From Dryomyza anilis (taxonomy: Eukaryota; Arthropoda; Insecta; Diptera; Dryomyzidae), in contig OX638132.1 in the NCBI GenBank assembly GCA_951804985.1, forward strand, positions 83,580,696-83,644,695: 64,000 nt of DNA. Reading direction: 5' to 3'. Within the stretch, counting starts at the first letter, position 1; each line of letters begins with the position of its first letter. Below, piece after piece: positions 26,891-39,784 of the stretch. A model generated the notes under the pieces. The model did not search any database. It was given only the letters and a program-made list of their open reading frames with translations, and was not told the DNA's origin. The position numbers and the translations under genes are program-made.

Positions 26891-27304
26891 TCGCATATCG
26901 TCAACTTTGAAAAGATAACATAGAGTTATAGTTTGGATATCGTTTTTCAGGTTGGGTAGAGACTTGGACTAAAGCGTTCTATATGTTGGTAAATATTCAT
27001 GCAATTATTTAATGTCGGTATTATTGTAATAATGGCACCAATTGTAAAAAACAGAACCTTTTTAACAACCTCTTGCGGATACATACGTGACATACAACAA
27101 CATATTGTATTAATAATTTGAATATTTTTGAATTAATGGTATGCATCCTATTGACCAATTTTAATAGAATAAATACTTGTTTTTCTTTTGAAATACTTTT
27201 AATTAACAATGTTTTTTTTCGGGGTGTAGAATAATCATTCGTTCCATTGTGCAGACATATTTATGGAATTCTAGCAAGTATTGAAATTAGCCGTATTGAA
27301 ATTA

Positions 27305-27613
27305 GCGGTAGCTCAGTGTTTAGTGCGTTGGACTGCGAGCCGAAAGGTCCCCGGTTCAAGCCTGGACTGGGGCTTACAAAATCTTTTCATAGAAACATTT
27401 GTCTACACCGCGCTACCTCTCGGCAGTAAATGGCAAACCTACGAGAGTAAAACATTGCCTATGAAAAGCTCTCACCCGCCGTTCGGATTCGGCAATAAAC
27501 TGTAGTTCCCACCACTTTGAGTACAAATACAACACGCACAGCTTAAAATGGAGAGAGAACTCGGCCTAAGTTCTTATAGGACTGTAGTACCAAACTATTA
27601 TATTATTATTATT
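27305..27613 (+). mobile_element. tRNA-derived SINE, full length
   Basis: The head is tRNA-like, with an A-box-like TAGCTCAGTGTTTAGTGCG and B box GGTTCAAGCC at 27353-27362. The body is followed by a (TTA)n tail. The sequence ATTGAAAT abuts both ends (27295-27302 and 27614-27621), consistent with a target-site duplication. It shares its body with the copies at 6902 and 55076. Confidence 0.87.
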
Positions 27614-27621
27614 ATTGAAAT

Positions 27622-28895
27622 GTCAGTAAAGTTTTTTTATGTTGAACTGTGTAATTAACGTGGGAAGTATTATTTCGTTTTAGTTGCAGTTGCCTTTCAA
27701 CCTTAAACCAAATTTCCGTAAAATTAATTTGTACGCTTATCAAAATTGTGCTCGTTACATTCATGTAGAGATATAAACATGATCTTGTTAAAGAGAGTAA
27801 TGATTATATGATTGTTGCTATTGCGTAACATGATTGCGGCAATTATGGCGAGAGCGGAACATGATGAACCATGGTACTTTTATATTATACCGACGAGATA
27901 TACATAATTGGGACGGCATTTTGAATGTTGAGCGCCATTTACTATTTAAGTATTATTCTTCAAACCGAATATAAACAAAAAATAACTAGAAATGATTGAC
28001 ACGAGTTAACAAATATAGATATAGTGTTTTCAGAATTCATGGATTTTTTTTACTCTCAATCATACTATTATTCCAGCAAGTATACATTATTGCACTGCTT
28101 TATTTGCCACAATATTTAACATACTAAACTTTAAATTCTATAAAAGTATGCATGATACAATCATTTTGAAAATAAAGTAATAATTATTACAATCATATAT
28201 AATTTTAACAAACATAAATATATTTTTCTCTGTAGAGTTGTACATATATGTATATTAAGGTAATAATAAAAAATAATAAAAGTATTAATAAAAATGTGGC
28301 CTTTTTAATAATGCGATTTAGTTACATAATTAAAATATTTTTTTTATTAGTATTACTAAATACTAAAAAATAAAGACGCTTAAAAGAAGCAGATAATAAA
28401 TCGAGGCACAAACTAAAATTGGAATTATCTTAAACACATCTAAAATACATAGCAATGATGCAGGTTTTTGTGATATCTCTTAGCTGTCATCTGCGCCAAA
28501 AGATCGCATAATTTATTGCAAAAACCTATAATGAAAATAAGTCTGAAAAATTACAATCACTTTCAAAAAATATAAAAATCCAAAAAAGATAAAATAAAAA
28601 TATATAACAAGAGCGCACAGAACGAACACACATCCCAAAGTAAAAAGATGTTGCCAACGATTGACTTACTGGCAACAATTGTTGACAATGTGTTGAAGAA
28701 TGTATTGGTGTCTGAAACAGACAGACAGACTGAAGAGTTTTGTGTCAGGCACAAACAAGATCATCAATTAACATCTGTGTGAGACACAAAAATCAAGCAA
28801 TCAAAACGATCACATTTTAGAATGTTGAAAGGTTGAAAGAGACATTCTTTGGCAAAACGTTGCCAGGAATATTACAACATGCATATGTTGCTAAT
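27622..28895. other. No gene seen
   Basis: AT-rich unique DNA. The short frame at 28563-28754 (minus) has no family resemblance. Confidence 0.6.
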
Positions 28896-28960
28896 GATAA
28901 TGATGATGATGGTGATGGTGATGATGATGGTGATGATGATGGTGATGATCATGATGATGA
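28896..28960. repeat. GATGGT/GATGAT microsatellite
   Basis: A simple run of GATGATGATGGTGATGGTGA units in non-coding DNA. Confidence 0.85.
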
Positions 28961-29029
28961 CAACAGCCACAATTTACGTCACCCACTATTTTATGGATGA
29001 GTTATAAAAGCAAAAATGTAACAGTACAC

Positions 29030-29250
29030 TCAGAAGAAATCCTATTAAAATTGATTAATAGGACAGTTATTGATTCAATAGTAAACACAAAATAAATATT
29101 TTCATATAAACACAAAATCAATTTTATAGTATTTCATAGGATTTTGTAGTATTTAATGGAATTTACCCCATTAAAATAATAATGCATCCTATAGATTAAT
29201 TTTAATAGCAAAAACTATTGATTTTATATTATTTTTTCTGAGTTTTAGAA
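29030..29250. mobile_element. MITE-like AT-rich element
   Basis: Inverted motifs CAGAAGAAATCCTATTAAAA and TATTATTTTTTCTGAG flank a body containing ATAGTATTTCATAGG. It resembles the two tandem units at 62629-63028 in inverted orientation. Confidence 0.55.
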
Positions 29251-29751
29251 AAATATTTTGTATAATTAAGACGAATTTTTGTAACTTATTAAAAAATAAT
29301 TATGACATTATAATGCATTATTTAAGACAATAACTTCTTGACTATTTATAAATCAAAATGAAGCTTTTCCCAACTTTTTAACGAATTTAATACCTATTTT
29401 ATGATGAAAAATTTGATTTTTCAATACAAAATAAACGAATTTGAATCGCATTCAATACTTTACCATTCTGTGGTTCGACTTCATGTCGATTTTTGTTTTC
29501 CAAATTTTAAAATATTGATCAAAACTTAATTTTAGAAAATGCCCGATATTGATGTTACATTTACGAAAGTAAAATATTTATTCAAACTAAGAAATTAATT
29601 TCTTGAATCTAGAAATTATTTCTATGGTATTCGAATATATAAAAATGTTCTGCTAGATGCAAGAAAATAATTTCTGAGTTTAAGTAATTCATTTACTTTC
29701 ATGTATGAAACTTTACAGTAATTAGAAAATATAAAAATAAAATTTTACACC

Positions 29752-29979
29752 ATTTCTTGATGGAAAGATATACGAATTCGAATTTCGGTATTAAATTTTA
29801 ATAATTTCGACTCGTTGTTGACTCGTATATCTTTCCATCATGAAATGGCAAACCTTATTGAAGAGAAATATCAAAAGAGCGTCAAGAAATATGGCGTCGT
29901 TTGCTGTCCCTGTCGTTCTACTTTTGTAGCGTCCCTGTTGAAAAAACTTTTGAAGCGCTCTTATTGAAAAACCCTTTAC
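29752..29979. mobile_element. Mariner MITE, truncated copy
   Basis: Only the inner palindrome and the right arm are present: TTGATGGAAAGATATACGAA through GTAGCGTCCCTGTTGAAAAA to ATTGAAAAACCCTTTA. The left terminal region is missing. Confidence 0.8.
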
Positions 29980-30479
29980 TTGACAATATTATCTAAATAA
30001 TGAAAAATTTCGAATATGGATCAAAGAAAAGAAATGTTTTTCATTGAAGTAATTAAACTAAGAAATGAATTTCTTGAATTCAATTCGATATTGCTATAAA
30101 AACAAGTCCGATTTTCCAGTTACATTTACAGAAGCAAAATATATAATCAAAATCAGAATTGTATTTCTTGAATCTAGAAGAATATATAAAAAATGTTCTT
30201 CAAGCTTTAAGAAATTAATTTCTAAGTTTAAGTAATTATTTTACTTCCGTGTATGCAACTTTACAGTAACTGAAAAAAAAACACAAAAATGTAAAATTTC
30301 ACATTGTAGTATTCGACAAAATGCTGATGACCGTAATTTTCCAAAAATTGCGAAAATGTAGCAAAAATTAAAAAAACACCAAAAAAAATAAAAGAAAATC
30401 TCAAATATATGGAGGCTGCAACACTTTGTGTTATTAAATCGCAGTTAAAACCAAAATAATGCTGCAAATTCAAATATTA

Positions 30480-30930
30480 TAGCCAACAGCAAAGTAAAGT
30501 AGAGCACATAACAACTTAGCACAAGACAGACGGATGTCAGTAAAATGGAAAATAATAAAAATAAAATATCCTCTGCCAAGCAACATCGCACTACACCGCG
30601 CACATAAAATCCAGCCAACCATTAAATTGTATAAAAACTGGAGCAGCAAGCAGACTAAATCAAGCTGTATGAATGTCTAGTCCGTCGTCTGCAGCAGTCT
30701 GTGGTAAAACTTCTGCATGACTCATAACGATTTAAAGGTGATTCCGATGACTTTGTGCACCCACCGCAGCAGCAGCAGTTTCCAGCACCGCATGCAAATG
30801 ATGTATGCCGCGGCGGCGCATTGCCTCATGTGAATGCATCCGATGGATATTAATGTTGCGCGCCTTCACGAACTTTTCAATTTCAAAAATAGCAGTTGCA
30901 GCACATAATTGCAATATTTTGAAAGCAGTT
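30480..30930. other. Unique, less AT-rich block of unknown role
   Basis: Contains CAGCAGCAGCAG and GCGGCGGCGCATTGCC and is free of the repeat families. Short frames on both strands (for example minus 30732-30914) resemble nothing known. It may be regulatory. Confidence 0.25.
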
Positions 30931-30931
30931 A

Positions 30932-32328
30932 TTTTTTTTTTTGGGAAATTAAAAGATAATAAGTAGAATGTACAAATTTTGCAATTTAAAAAAAAAATAT
31001 ATATGTATTTTTAATTTAGAACAGTACTTGAAACAGCAATCGGAACGTAAATCAAAACTATTTTTAATTATAGAACCACATCGAAACTGATATCGAAATT
31101 ATAGAACCAGAACTGGAATTTGAACTTTATATCTTAAATTTAATCAGATTCGCCATTGAAAAACAACAAAAATTATTTCTTAAAAAATCAAGCAATTTTT
31201 TTCTGTGTGATAACCAAAATGTAACAATAGTCCAAGAGGTTTAAATGTCAAAATGTTCTATATTTGTTCGATATAGTGTTGGAATGAGTCAGTTAAATCA
31301 TTTTATTATTTAAAGGAGGTTTTTATCGAACATTGTTGTATGTTATTAAATTTTGTAAATTCCAAAAATATGTAAATAATTTTACAAGATGTATTTTTGA
31401 CGATTTTTCAAAAATGAAGAATATGTACGAATTTAAAATTTGTTGTCACGTAATGAGCTATAACTCAGGTTTTTATAATTCGATTTCAATAATTTAAAAA
31501 GTTTTGCCAAGCTATATGTGTTGGTTCTTCAATTAAAAAATTATACAGTCTGGAAATAGCTTATGTGGTTGCTGAGATTTAATTACATAAGTAAGTCAAG
31601 GTAACAAAAATTATATTTAATATAAAATGGAAATTAAAAAAATAACTTTCAAGTGATTTTAAACTTTTTGTTCCTTGAATTAAATTCAATTATAAATTCA
31701 ATAAATAAATAAATAGCAGGAAGAAATAGTTTGTTCATTGCTTAAATCTTTCGTTTTAAACATGCACAATTAACGTACCTTTTAATTTATAATTTAATTA
31801 ATTATGTTTAAAACAAATCATTTTATATATTATGCAATTATAATAAAAATAATTATTATTTTGGCCATTTTTTAAAAATATAATTTTAATGAGCATAAAA
31901 ACATTTCGTATATTTAAAAAAAAAAAAAAAATGCAAAATTAAATTAAGGGGGTGTCCATGAGATTTAAGTTGGCAATAAACTCGAATTTAACTACAGACA
32001 GGCGTGAAATAAAGCAAATGTCGAAGGTCATTTTACTTTGTTTTAAGTGCTGCTACAATTTGTAGTAGGAGGTGCGCTGATGTAGGGGGGGGGGGTCATA
32101 TTAAAAAATTAACAAATTAGAGCTTGATTTTGAGTGGCAAACAATATGAGGAAAAAAACATAAAATTTACAAAATTATACGCTTTGGTGGCACACTAAAA
32201 GTTGAACAGCGCCCAGCAGCAACACACGTGCGTTCAAATTATTTTTTAACAGTAGGTTGGCATAATAAAAAATAATAAAAAAGAAACAAATTGTATAACA
32301 ATTTTAAACAGGAATAAAAAAAGTAGGT
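30932..32328. other. No gene seen
   Basis: AT-rich DNA with a (G)10 run near 32085 and long A/T runs. Nothing coding. Confidence 0.6.
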
Positions 32329-32790
32329 ACACAGAAATCTAGTCACATTTCAAATTCTACTTAATTTTGTTCTCGAATTTTAAATATATATAGAATACAA
32401 TAAAAACAAATGCGGATGTAGTATTAATCAACATTGTAGTTAACATAAAATTCTTTGAATGTACCGACATATTTTAAGACGTACACAGAAATATACTGAA
32501 ATTTCAAATTCTGTTCAATTTTACTGTCAACTTTTAAATATATACAGAATGCAATAAAAACAAATGCGGTTGTAGTATTAATCAACATTGTAGTAAACAT
32601 TAAATTCTTTGAATGTACCGACATATTTTAAGACGTACACAGAAAAATAGTCAAATTTCAAATTCTGTTCAATGTTATTGTCAACTTTTAAATATATACA
32701 CAATGCAGTAAAAATAAATGCGGATGTAGTAATATTCAACATTTTTATGAAAATATATAATGTAGTTAAAAAAATTAAAGCAATTCTTGT
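32329..32790. repeat. Three tandem 154-bp units
   Basis: The motif AAATGCGG(A/T)TGTAGTA appears at about 32409, 32563 and 32717, an exact 154-bp period. Each unit also has TGTACCGACATATTTTAAGA and TACACAGAAA. The third unit decays towards 32815. Confidence 0.87.
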
Positions 32791-33019
32791 AATGTACCTA
32801 CATATTTTAAAACGTTCACATAGAAAAATACTCTTTTGTCATGAGGTTGGAAGAACGAAAAAGTTAGATGTAACAACCAACAATTCGATTAAAACGATTT
32901 TTCTACAAATTTGTTGGCCGAACTGCCATTTTCGGTTGGCCCTTGAAATATTAGCCTATACACACTACAAATTGTTCTAAAACTGTGCTTAATTTGTTGC
33001 ATTCCAAACTAAATCTCTG

Positions 33020-33145
33020 AAAGTTTTGACAACAACAACCGACTTAGCGGTTGAGAAGAAGAAGAACAAGGTTGAGACAACCGAATAAGTTGGTTAAACA
33101 AAGAGTTGGTTGGCTCAACAAATCTCTAAATTGTGTGTTTTCAGT
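33020..33145. repeat. Dispersed repeat (ACCGACTTAGCGG family), copy 3
   Basis: AACCGACTTAGCGGTTGAGA ... AATAAGTTGGTTAAACAAAG ... AAATCTCTAAATTGTGTG. Third copy of the family; non-coding. Confidence 0.6.
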
Positions 33146-33208
33146 ACAAATATTGTCAAGTTTAGTGTAGAAATGCAAAAAACTATCCGAAAAAACTACA
33201 TCAATGTA

Positions 33209-33605
33209 TAGGGTTTTTCAATAAGAGCGCTACAAAAGTTTTTTCAACTGTTTTTCAACAGGAACGCTACAAAAGTAGAGCGACAGGGACAGCAAACGAT
33301 GTCATATTTCTAGCCGCTCTTTTGACATTTCTCTTCAGTAAGGTTTGTCATTTCATGATGGAAAGATATACGAGCCAACAACGAGTCGAAATTATTAAAA
33401 TTTACTACCGAAATTCGAATTCGTATCATCATGAAATGGCTAACCTTACTGAAGAGAAATGTCAAAAGAGCGGCAAGAAATATGGCGTCATTTGCTGTTT
33501 GCTGAAATGGCAAACCTTACTGAAGAGAAATGTCAGAAGAGCGGCAAGAAATATGGCTGTCATTGTCGCTCTATTTTTGTAGCGTCCCTGTTGAAAAACC
33601 CTTTA
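33209..33605. mobile_element. Palindromic mariner MITE, copy with internal duplication
   Basis: Starts AGGGTTTTTCAATAAGAGCG and ends GTTGAAAAACCCTTTA. The right arm contains the stretch ATGGCAAACCTTACTGAAGA twice in direct order (about 33430-33480 and 33507-33555), an additional local rearrangement. Confidence 0.82.
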
Positions 33606-33693
33606 TTAAGTTAAATACAATATGTTTCTTTTATTGCAGTATTTTTTTGTTTACAATATGTATTATCTCAAAAAATTAAAAAAAAAATCATAT

Positions 33694-33948
33694 ATCGTCG
33701 TTTTAGAATGAAAAGTCATCAAATACATTTTCAAAATGCCAAATATTCATTTGCAAAAATCTTTATATATCTGTCAATTTTTAAGCGATGATCTCAATTT
33801 TACCACATGATAAGAAAATGTAAATCTATCAATTGATATTTCAACTTTAAAAATGAATCAATTACTTTTTATAATATTAATCAACCAACTCGAAATTTAA
33901 GTTTTTCATAAAAATGTAGTTGATGATTTTTCGTTCTACAACGACGAT
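33694..33948. mobile_element. MITE with ATCGTCGTT ends, copy 2
   Basis: Second copy of the family at 11235, in the same orientation (TACCACATGATAAGAAAATG, then TATTAATCAACCAACTCG), ending TTCGTTCTACAACGACGAT. Confidence 0.85.
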
Positions 33949-35649
33949 GTATAAGTTGAATTAAACAAAAAAAAAAAAAAAAAAGTGTATAAATAAAAAG
34001 AAAATTAGGTGTTTTGGATAAGCTACAACGCCACCAATGCATTGCGTTTGAAAACCACTCCCTCCCACTGTAGCATTGCGATTCGTCTGTCTGACCAACT
34101 TACATGCGTTGCATTGTGATTGACTTCATGTCTACGTAGGTGAATGCGTGTAACCACAACGTATAATGTAAAATAAATACATTTTTTCGTTCAAAAATTT
34201 ATTTAATTCACATTTTACGTCTGCGGGCGTTCATTCACTGGGTAGCAAGAAGTAGCCCGTGTTTACAACTGTTGTCGCCAATTAGTTTTAATGATTTAGA
34301 TGTGAATTGTTATGCGTTAAGGCACTAATAAATACAGACACAAATTGGTAGCATGGTTTTAACGTGTTTATTAAAATTACAGCTGCGTGCCAACAAAATG
34401 CAGCATTGAGAATGCATTCAGAAAACAATTGTATTAAACAGAATTTAGACCTAAATAATAAGGCACATAATTTAAAACTAATATTAAAAAAAAACGTAGC
34501 ATTATTTACAAATAAAATTGAATAAATATGCAGCAGCTAATTCAATGCGCCACCGCAAAGCATATACAAAACAATTAAAATTATTATTGCGCATGCGTTT
34601 CGTAGTATTTGAAGCGCTGCTGGATGCCAAATTGGCGGCTTTTTGTTATTTTTGTTAAGTTTACTAATTAAATAGCAATTAAATCAATCAGAAAAGCATT
34701 CAAAGTCAATCATCGTCTTATAACTTTTGACAGCCTTCATTATAATGGCTATAAACAACAAATAAAATCATAAAACAACATTTTTTAAAAGAAACCATAA
34801 AAATGTTGAAATGTTTACAGCAATTTTTTACTATTAAAATGTGAAATATTTCTGAAAATATTCCAATGTTTTTTTTTTCTTGAACAAAAAACGAATTTAT
34901 TGCATATAAAACAAAAGACTTATGACACAAACTCTTTAAAAGTTGTCTGAATAACTAAGGCTCTGATTGGTAAAATAAGCTAAATTTGTTTTATTTTATA
35001 ATGATGAAATAATGAAAAATATGTAAATTATTTATATAATATTTTATTTAAAACATACGTTGTGCATTTTGTAAAAAAATATTCGTTTTTTGTGTTCGTT
35101 ACTTTGACACACAGAAAGAATTATATTCTAATATTTATTATTAGTATTAAATAGTAAAACACAACTTTAAAATATAATAGCAAAACATTGACATAATTTG
35201 TATATTGATGCAGTAAAAGAAAAAGTCATCAAGTAGCTTTCTGAAAAATTCGATTAAATAGGTTTTTGTGAATTTTTCGTAATTTAAAATCAAATACTCA
35301 CTAAATAAATGTTTTAAGTATGGGATATAGTTTCTAAAAAGTTATGATAGTTTAAAATTATAATTGAGGGAGTTATCAGCGAAAATATTGAATATTTTTA
35401 TCGAGTTTATTAAACTAGAAATTAAATTGAGAATTTCTGCATGTTGTACTACTCAGTAATTTTTAGTTTTAATTCAAAATGTATATAGAAATTTAATTTT
35501 TTATTTAAAACATTTAACAAACATAGAAAAACAGCGACTTTTCCAATAAAAAGGTAACGAATATAAATGACAGAAAATACAATAAAATCGAAACCCGTGC
35601 AGTAATATGAAATCGCTTCTTTTAAGAGCTATTATTCTAAAACTGACAG
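33949..35649. other. Mostly AT-rich; a less AT-rich patch at 34020-34340
   Basis: The patch (CTCCCTCCCACTGTAGCATT, GTCTGCGGGCGTTCATTCAC) is unique sequence with no frame of note. It may be regulatory. The rest is plain AT-rich DNA. Confidence 0.5.
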
Positions 35650-36412
35650 CCCAGCAGGAAATGTCCCCAATGATTCCTCAACGATTCCCCTATGTCAGGT
35701 CAGAAACATCGATGACCGGTAGGATTTTCGCCCTGCAAAGCATTGATGACATTTTCATACAAATGTCGACTGATTCCTGCATGATCTAGCATTAACGATG
35801 TCATTCACGTCATTCATCAATGAAGTCACAAATGATTGTCATTCATATGAATACTTTTTTTTTGTTAAAAAAAAAAGTTTTTTTTTATTTTATTTATTTT
35901 TTAATTTTATATTATTTAATTATTATATATTTTTTATTTATCTTATTTCAATTTTATTATTTTCAGCCACTCAATAACGTACTTCACTAACGCCCATCAT
36001 CTATCATAATTATATTATCTTTCTTTTATACAAATTGGTCCCTCAATTTGTGCTTATGAATTATATGGCAGGGTGACATCGAACGCAAATTTTCAGTTTT
36101 ACGCATAAATGCTGCCCCTAGACGTATGTTGTATACATTTCACATTGCGTTTCAAAACGTAAATGCTGCATACCTTTGGGGGTCATGTGACGTGAATGAT
36201 AATTTTCATCAATGACGTCATCAATAACATTTCATCAATGACAGATTTTCACAATGTCATTGATATATGTACATATTACATATGGTTTATGACGTCTTTA
36301 ATGCAATGTCATTTATGAAATCGTTGTAGACATAGTCATCAATGACACATTTTCAAATGTCATCAATTCATCATTGATGACCTTGTCGTCAATGAGGCCA
36401 TTTTCTGCTGGG
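35650..36412. mobile_element. CCCAGCAGG-ended element, copy A
   Basis: Begins CCCAGCAGGAAATG and ends TTTTCTGCTGGG. The right 345 bp (36069-36412) is an inverted copy of the element at 36590-36924, so A may be one long element or a fragment followed by a short one. It is dense in short ATTGATGA and TCATCAATG motifs that can pair. Confidence 0.7.
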
Positions 36413-36589
36413 AGTGATTTGCAAAACCAAAAAGTTAGAGGAATTATAGCATTATAGAACTAGTTGAACATAATATAAATACTTTTTGTTAATTATGAAA
36501 AACATATATGTTATGCAAAATTAATAGATAAACATTAAAATTTGTATTTTTTGCACTCATTTTTTTTTATTTGGTTTATTTTAAAATAT

Positions 36590-36924
36590 CCCAGCAGGAA
36601 ATGGCCTCATTGACGATAAGGTCATCAATGATGAATTGAGGACATTTGAAAATGTGTCATTGATGAATATGTCTACTACAATTTCATAAATGACATTGCG
36701 TTAAAGACGTCATACATCATATGTCACATATACATATATCAATGACATTGTGAAAATCTGTCATTGATGAAATGTTGATGATGACGTCATTGATGAAAAT
36801 TAACATTCACGTCACATGCCCCTAAAAGTATGCAGCATTTACGTTGTGAAATGCATATAACATACGTCTAGGGGCAGCATTTACGCGTAAAACTGAAAAT
36901 TTGCATTCGATGTCACCCTGCTGG
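36590..36924. mobile_element. CCAGCAGG-ended MITE, copy B
   Basis: Starts CCCAGCAGGAAATGGCC and ends TGTCACCCTGCTGG. Much of it inverts the sequence at 36069-36412 (CTAGGGGCAGCATTTACG, GACATTGTGAAAATCTGTCA). The two copies point in opposite directions about 180 bp apart. Confidence 0.8.
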
Positions 36925-38199
36925 TTAATCTATCGATCTGCATACTAAGATTTTTATTTACTTTGATGCCTGCCATTGAAATGTTCACTCAAATCATATG
37001 TCAACTTCAAACAAGTGAATTTTTGATATATTTTTTCATTTTACTCAGGAGTTTCATGTTTTTTTTTGCACAATCTTTGTATTATTTCATATTTTAGTTA
37101 AGCAATGAACGATATCCTTAAAATTTTTTGAATACTTTCAAAAGTTTTTTTTTTAACAGGATACAATTAGAGCATTTTTTGGGGTTTTCCTAGAAGGTGG
37201 TTATGTGGGTCCTATATTCAATTAAAACATAACAAAATATATTAAATATTTTACAAATTTGTTCAAATTAATCTCACTAATACAAAAGCAAACTTTCAAT
37301 TCAGTAACTATATAAAATAAAATGTAACATATTCGCTAGCACTACTATTATTTAGCACAGAAACGTTCAAGACTCGCATACAAAAGTCAGGGTAATTTTT
37401 GAAAATGTGTTCAAAATATTGGAGAAGTATACGTCATTTTAATCACCAATTTTCAATATATGTAAATAATCAAAATATATTGTTGTCTTATGCTGCAATG
37501 CGACCAAAAATGCAATAGCCTAATTTATATGTGGCCACTACTATTTTTTTTGCACACAGGTGTATATATTTGTTTTACGTAATAACTGAAAAACATTAGA
37601 CAATTTGAAAAAACTAAGTATGAGGTCTTGATTAGAAGTTTGAAGTACATTGGAAAATACTAATAAGATCGCGTATAATCAATAAAAAAAATATTTTTAA
37701 AAATAAAACTATTTCTGACTACTTATTTTATTATATTAAATTTAAACTAACAACTAAAAAGATTTTTTTTGTATTTATACGTTTTGTTTATGCCCTTCAG
37801 AAGTTTAAATCTAAAAAAAAATGTAGTCGAAATTTAAATTAAAATTGCATTTTGTATTTATTCAAACTATGGGAAAACATTGTCATTGAACTAAATTAAT
37901 AAATAATGCATATTTAGTTGAAAATTAGACAAAAAGAAACAAAAATATTATAAAAAATTAAAAAAAATAAATTTTAATAAGCAAAAAATGCTAAAAAATA
38001 TATAAAAAATCTGAAGATGTTGGTAAATAATAAGTTTTAATTTTTAAGCCTTTCATTTTTTTTTTTGGATTGCTCATTCACAATTTTCGATTAGAATTCA
38101 ATTGTTGCACAGCACGTCGTCACACGCTGCAATTATGTATGAGACCAGTAACAACAAAAAATTAATGAAAACTGCAATAAAAAAATAAAAAAAAGTAAA
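36925..38199. other. No gene seen
   Basis: Long A/T runs, no coding frame or recognised repeat. Confidence 0.6.
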
Positions 38200-38740
38200 T
38201 AAAAACAAAGCAATTCAAAATTTATAGCAGAAAGAAGCAGCAGCGGCACCAGAAAAACAGCTGTGCGCCATGTTATTTAATATTTAATGAACGACAGCAA
38301 CAACACTGCAACAGCAACAACAAATAGAATAGCATCATCAACTAATAAAAACAACAAAAACATACAAATGATTACAGCAACAACAACATTAACAGTCACA
38401 GCAGCACTTCTTCCAACAAAGCACTGCAGCCAACTTCAGCGCATTGCCAAAGTAGTTGGTATCACGAAACGAAGAGTCGTTCAAGAACCACATCTTCGTC
38501 ATCGACAACGTCGCCATCATCAGTACCAACATGTACGACGCGTCGTCGCCGAATGACCTTGTGCTGTGAGATCTTAAAGCCGAGCGCCAACGCGAGTGTC
38601 TTTGCCCTCGTGAAAGACGAGCTGAAGAACGAGAGCGGAGTATGAATTGGATAAGAATGAAGAGTGGGAAATATTGAGAAAACATTTTTAAAGCAAAATT
38701 TTATAGACAGACTCCGGCTGTAGTTGGTCAACGCCATTTA
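38200..38740 (+). other. Less AT-rich island, possible exon or regulatory block
   Basis: Stands out from the AT-rich surroundings, with CAACAACA runs followed by a mixed segment. One + frame is open from 38287 to 38556 (MNDSNNTATATTNRIASS, low complexity). A second + frame stays open to TGA near 38643 (MTLCCEILKPSANASVFALV). No family is recognised and no convincing acceptor-donor pair encloses it. It could be a non-coding first exon or an enhancer. Confidence 0.3.
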
Positions 38741-38923
38741 GGGATTAAAATAAGAAGAAATACAAAAAGAAGTCTACAAAATACAATAAATAATAATATT
38801 TTTTAAAAAACTACTAAATGTTAATTGGGCTCTCGTGCTATTTAGAATTAAAATTCGCGTAAAGTAACCCTGCGGGAAAAAGGTGTCAATTGCTCAAAAA
38901 TTACCTATCACGTAACCGGTGAA

Positions 38924-39123
38924 AGCAAATATAATTGCTAAAACTGCGCCGAATAATTAATTTGCTTCATTGACTTACAAATATTCATATTAGTCAACGG
39001 TATTGCTAAATTAACGTAAAATAGCAAATGTTTTCATTAAATTAGTGAATTTCATTGCTGGATTGATTAATGAATGCAATTAATGTTGGTTGCTATATTT
39101 ACGACGATTATTTTTTTCTGTGT
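38924..39123. mobile_element. ATATAGCAACC-ended MITE, truncated copy
   Basis: Retains the right arm: AATTTCATTGCTGGATTGAT, AATGTTGGTTGCTATATTTA, CGACGATTATTTTTTTCTG. The left arm is replaced by a different repeat end (CCTGCGGGAAAAAGGTGTCA, 38869-38925), which reappears inverted at 42423-42483. Confidence 0.7.
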
Positions 39124-39732
39124 ACTGGTCCAAAGTATGCAGGATGAAGACAGTTCGTACCAGAGAAAAAATGTCTGTCAGTATTCAAGAATTGTTTGAA
39201 TTTATTTCCGGCAAACACACAGATAAATGGAATATTTTGGGAAGTATGACAGGTTGTTAAATTTTGTGGAATTTTATTGGCAGATTCACGGCATATTTTG
39301 GGTACGGGCAGAAAACAGTCAGCTTCTGAAACAAACTCCGCCTCCAACAATCCAGTCACATGTCCAGCGTAGTACCAGTTCGTTTTTCCGTAGGGGACAT
39401 GGGGGACTATTATTAAGGTTTATTTCATTTTTACTATGCAATATATAAAACACTATGTATTCCCAGTATATCATAATTCGTGCCTACAGGTTTTTCAAAG
39501 AATTCTTCAAGTGGCTTCGAGTTTGAAATTCGATCTCGTTCGTTTTTTTTAAATCAAATCTATTTTTTTAAAAACAATGTCGTAGTTAGTTATTTAAGAG
39601 TAAAAATTGATATTCTTAGGTTTTTCAGTGCAAATTACTCAACGTAGCATAACTTTTTCACAATTATGGTCCAGAATTAGGGCACTTGAGAATTCCGATA
39701 CATCAAAGCTTTATCAAATAGAAAGTTCGATT

Positions 39733-39784
39733 TGCTGTCCCTGTCGCTCTACTTTTGTAGCGTCCCTGTTAAAAAAACCCTTTA
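39733..39784. mobile_element. Solo right end of the mariner MITE
   Basis: About 50 bp matching the shared end (CTGTCCCTGTCGCTCTACTT ... AAAAAAACCCTTTA) with no second arm. Confidence 0.75.

Noticed and set aside
27305..27375. Functional tRNA gene
   Set aside because: A and B boxes are present, but the sequence does not close into a full cloverleaf and is followed by a SINE body and TTA tail.
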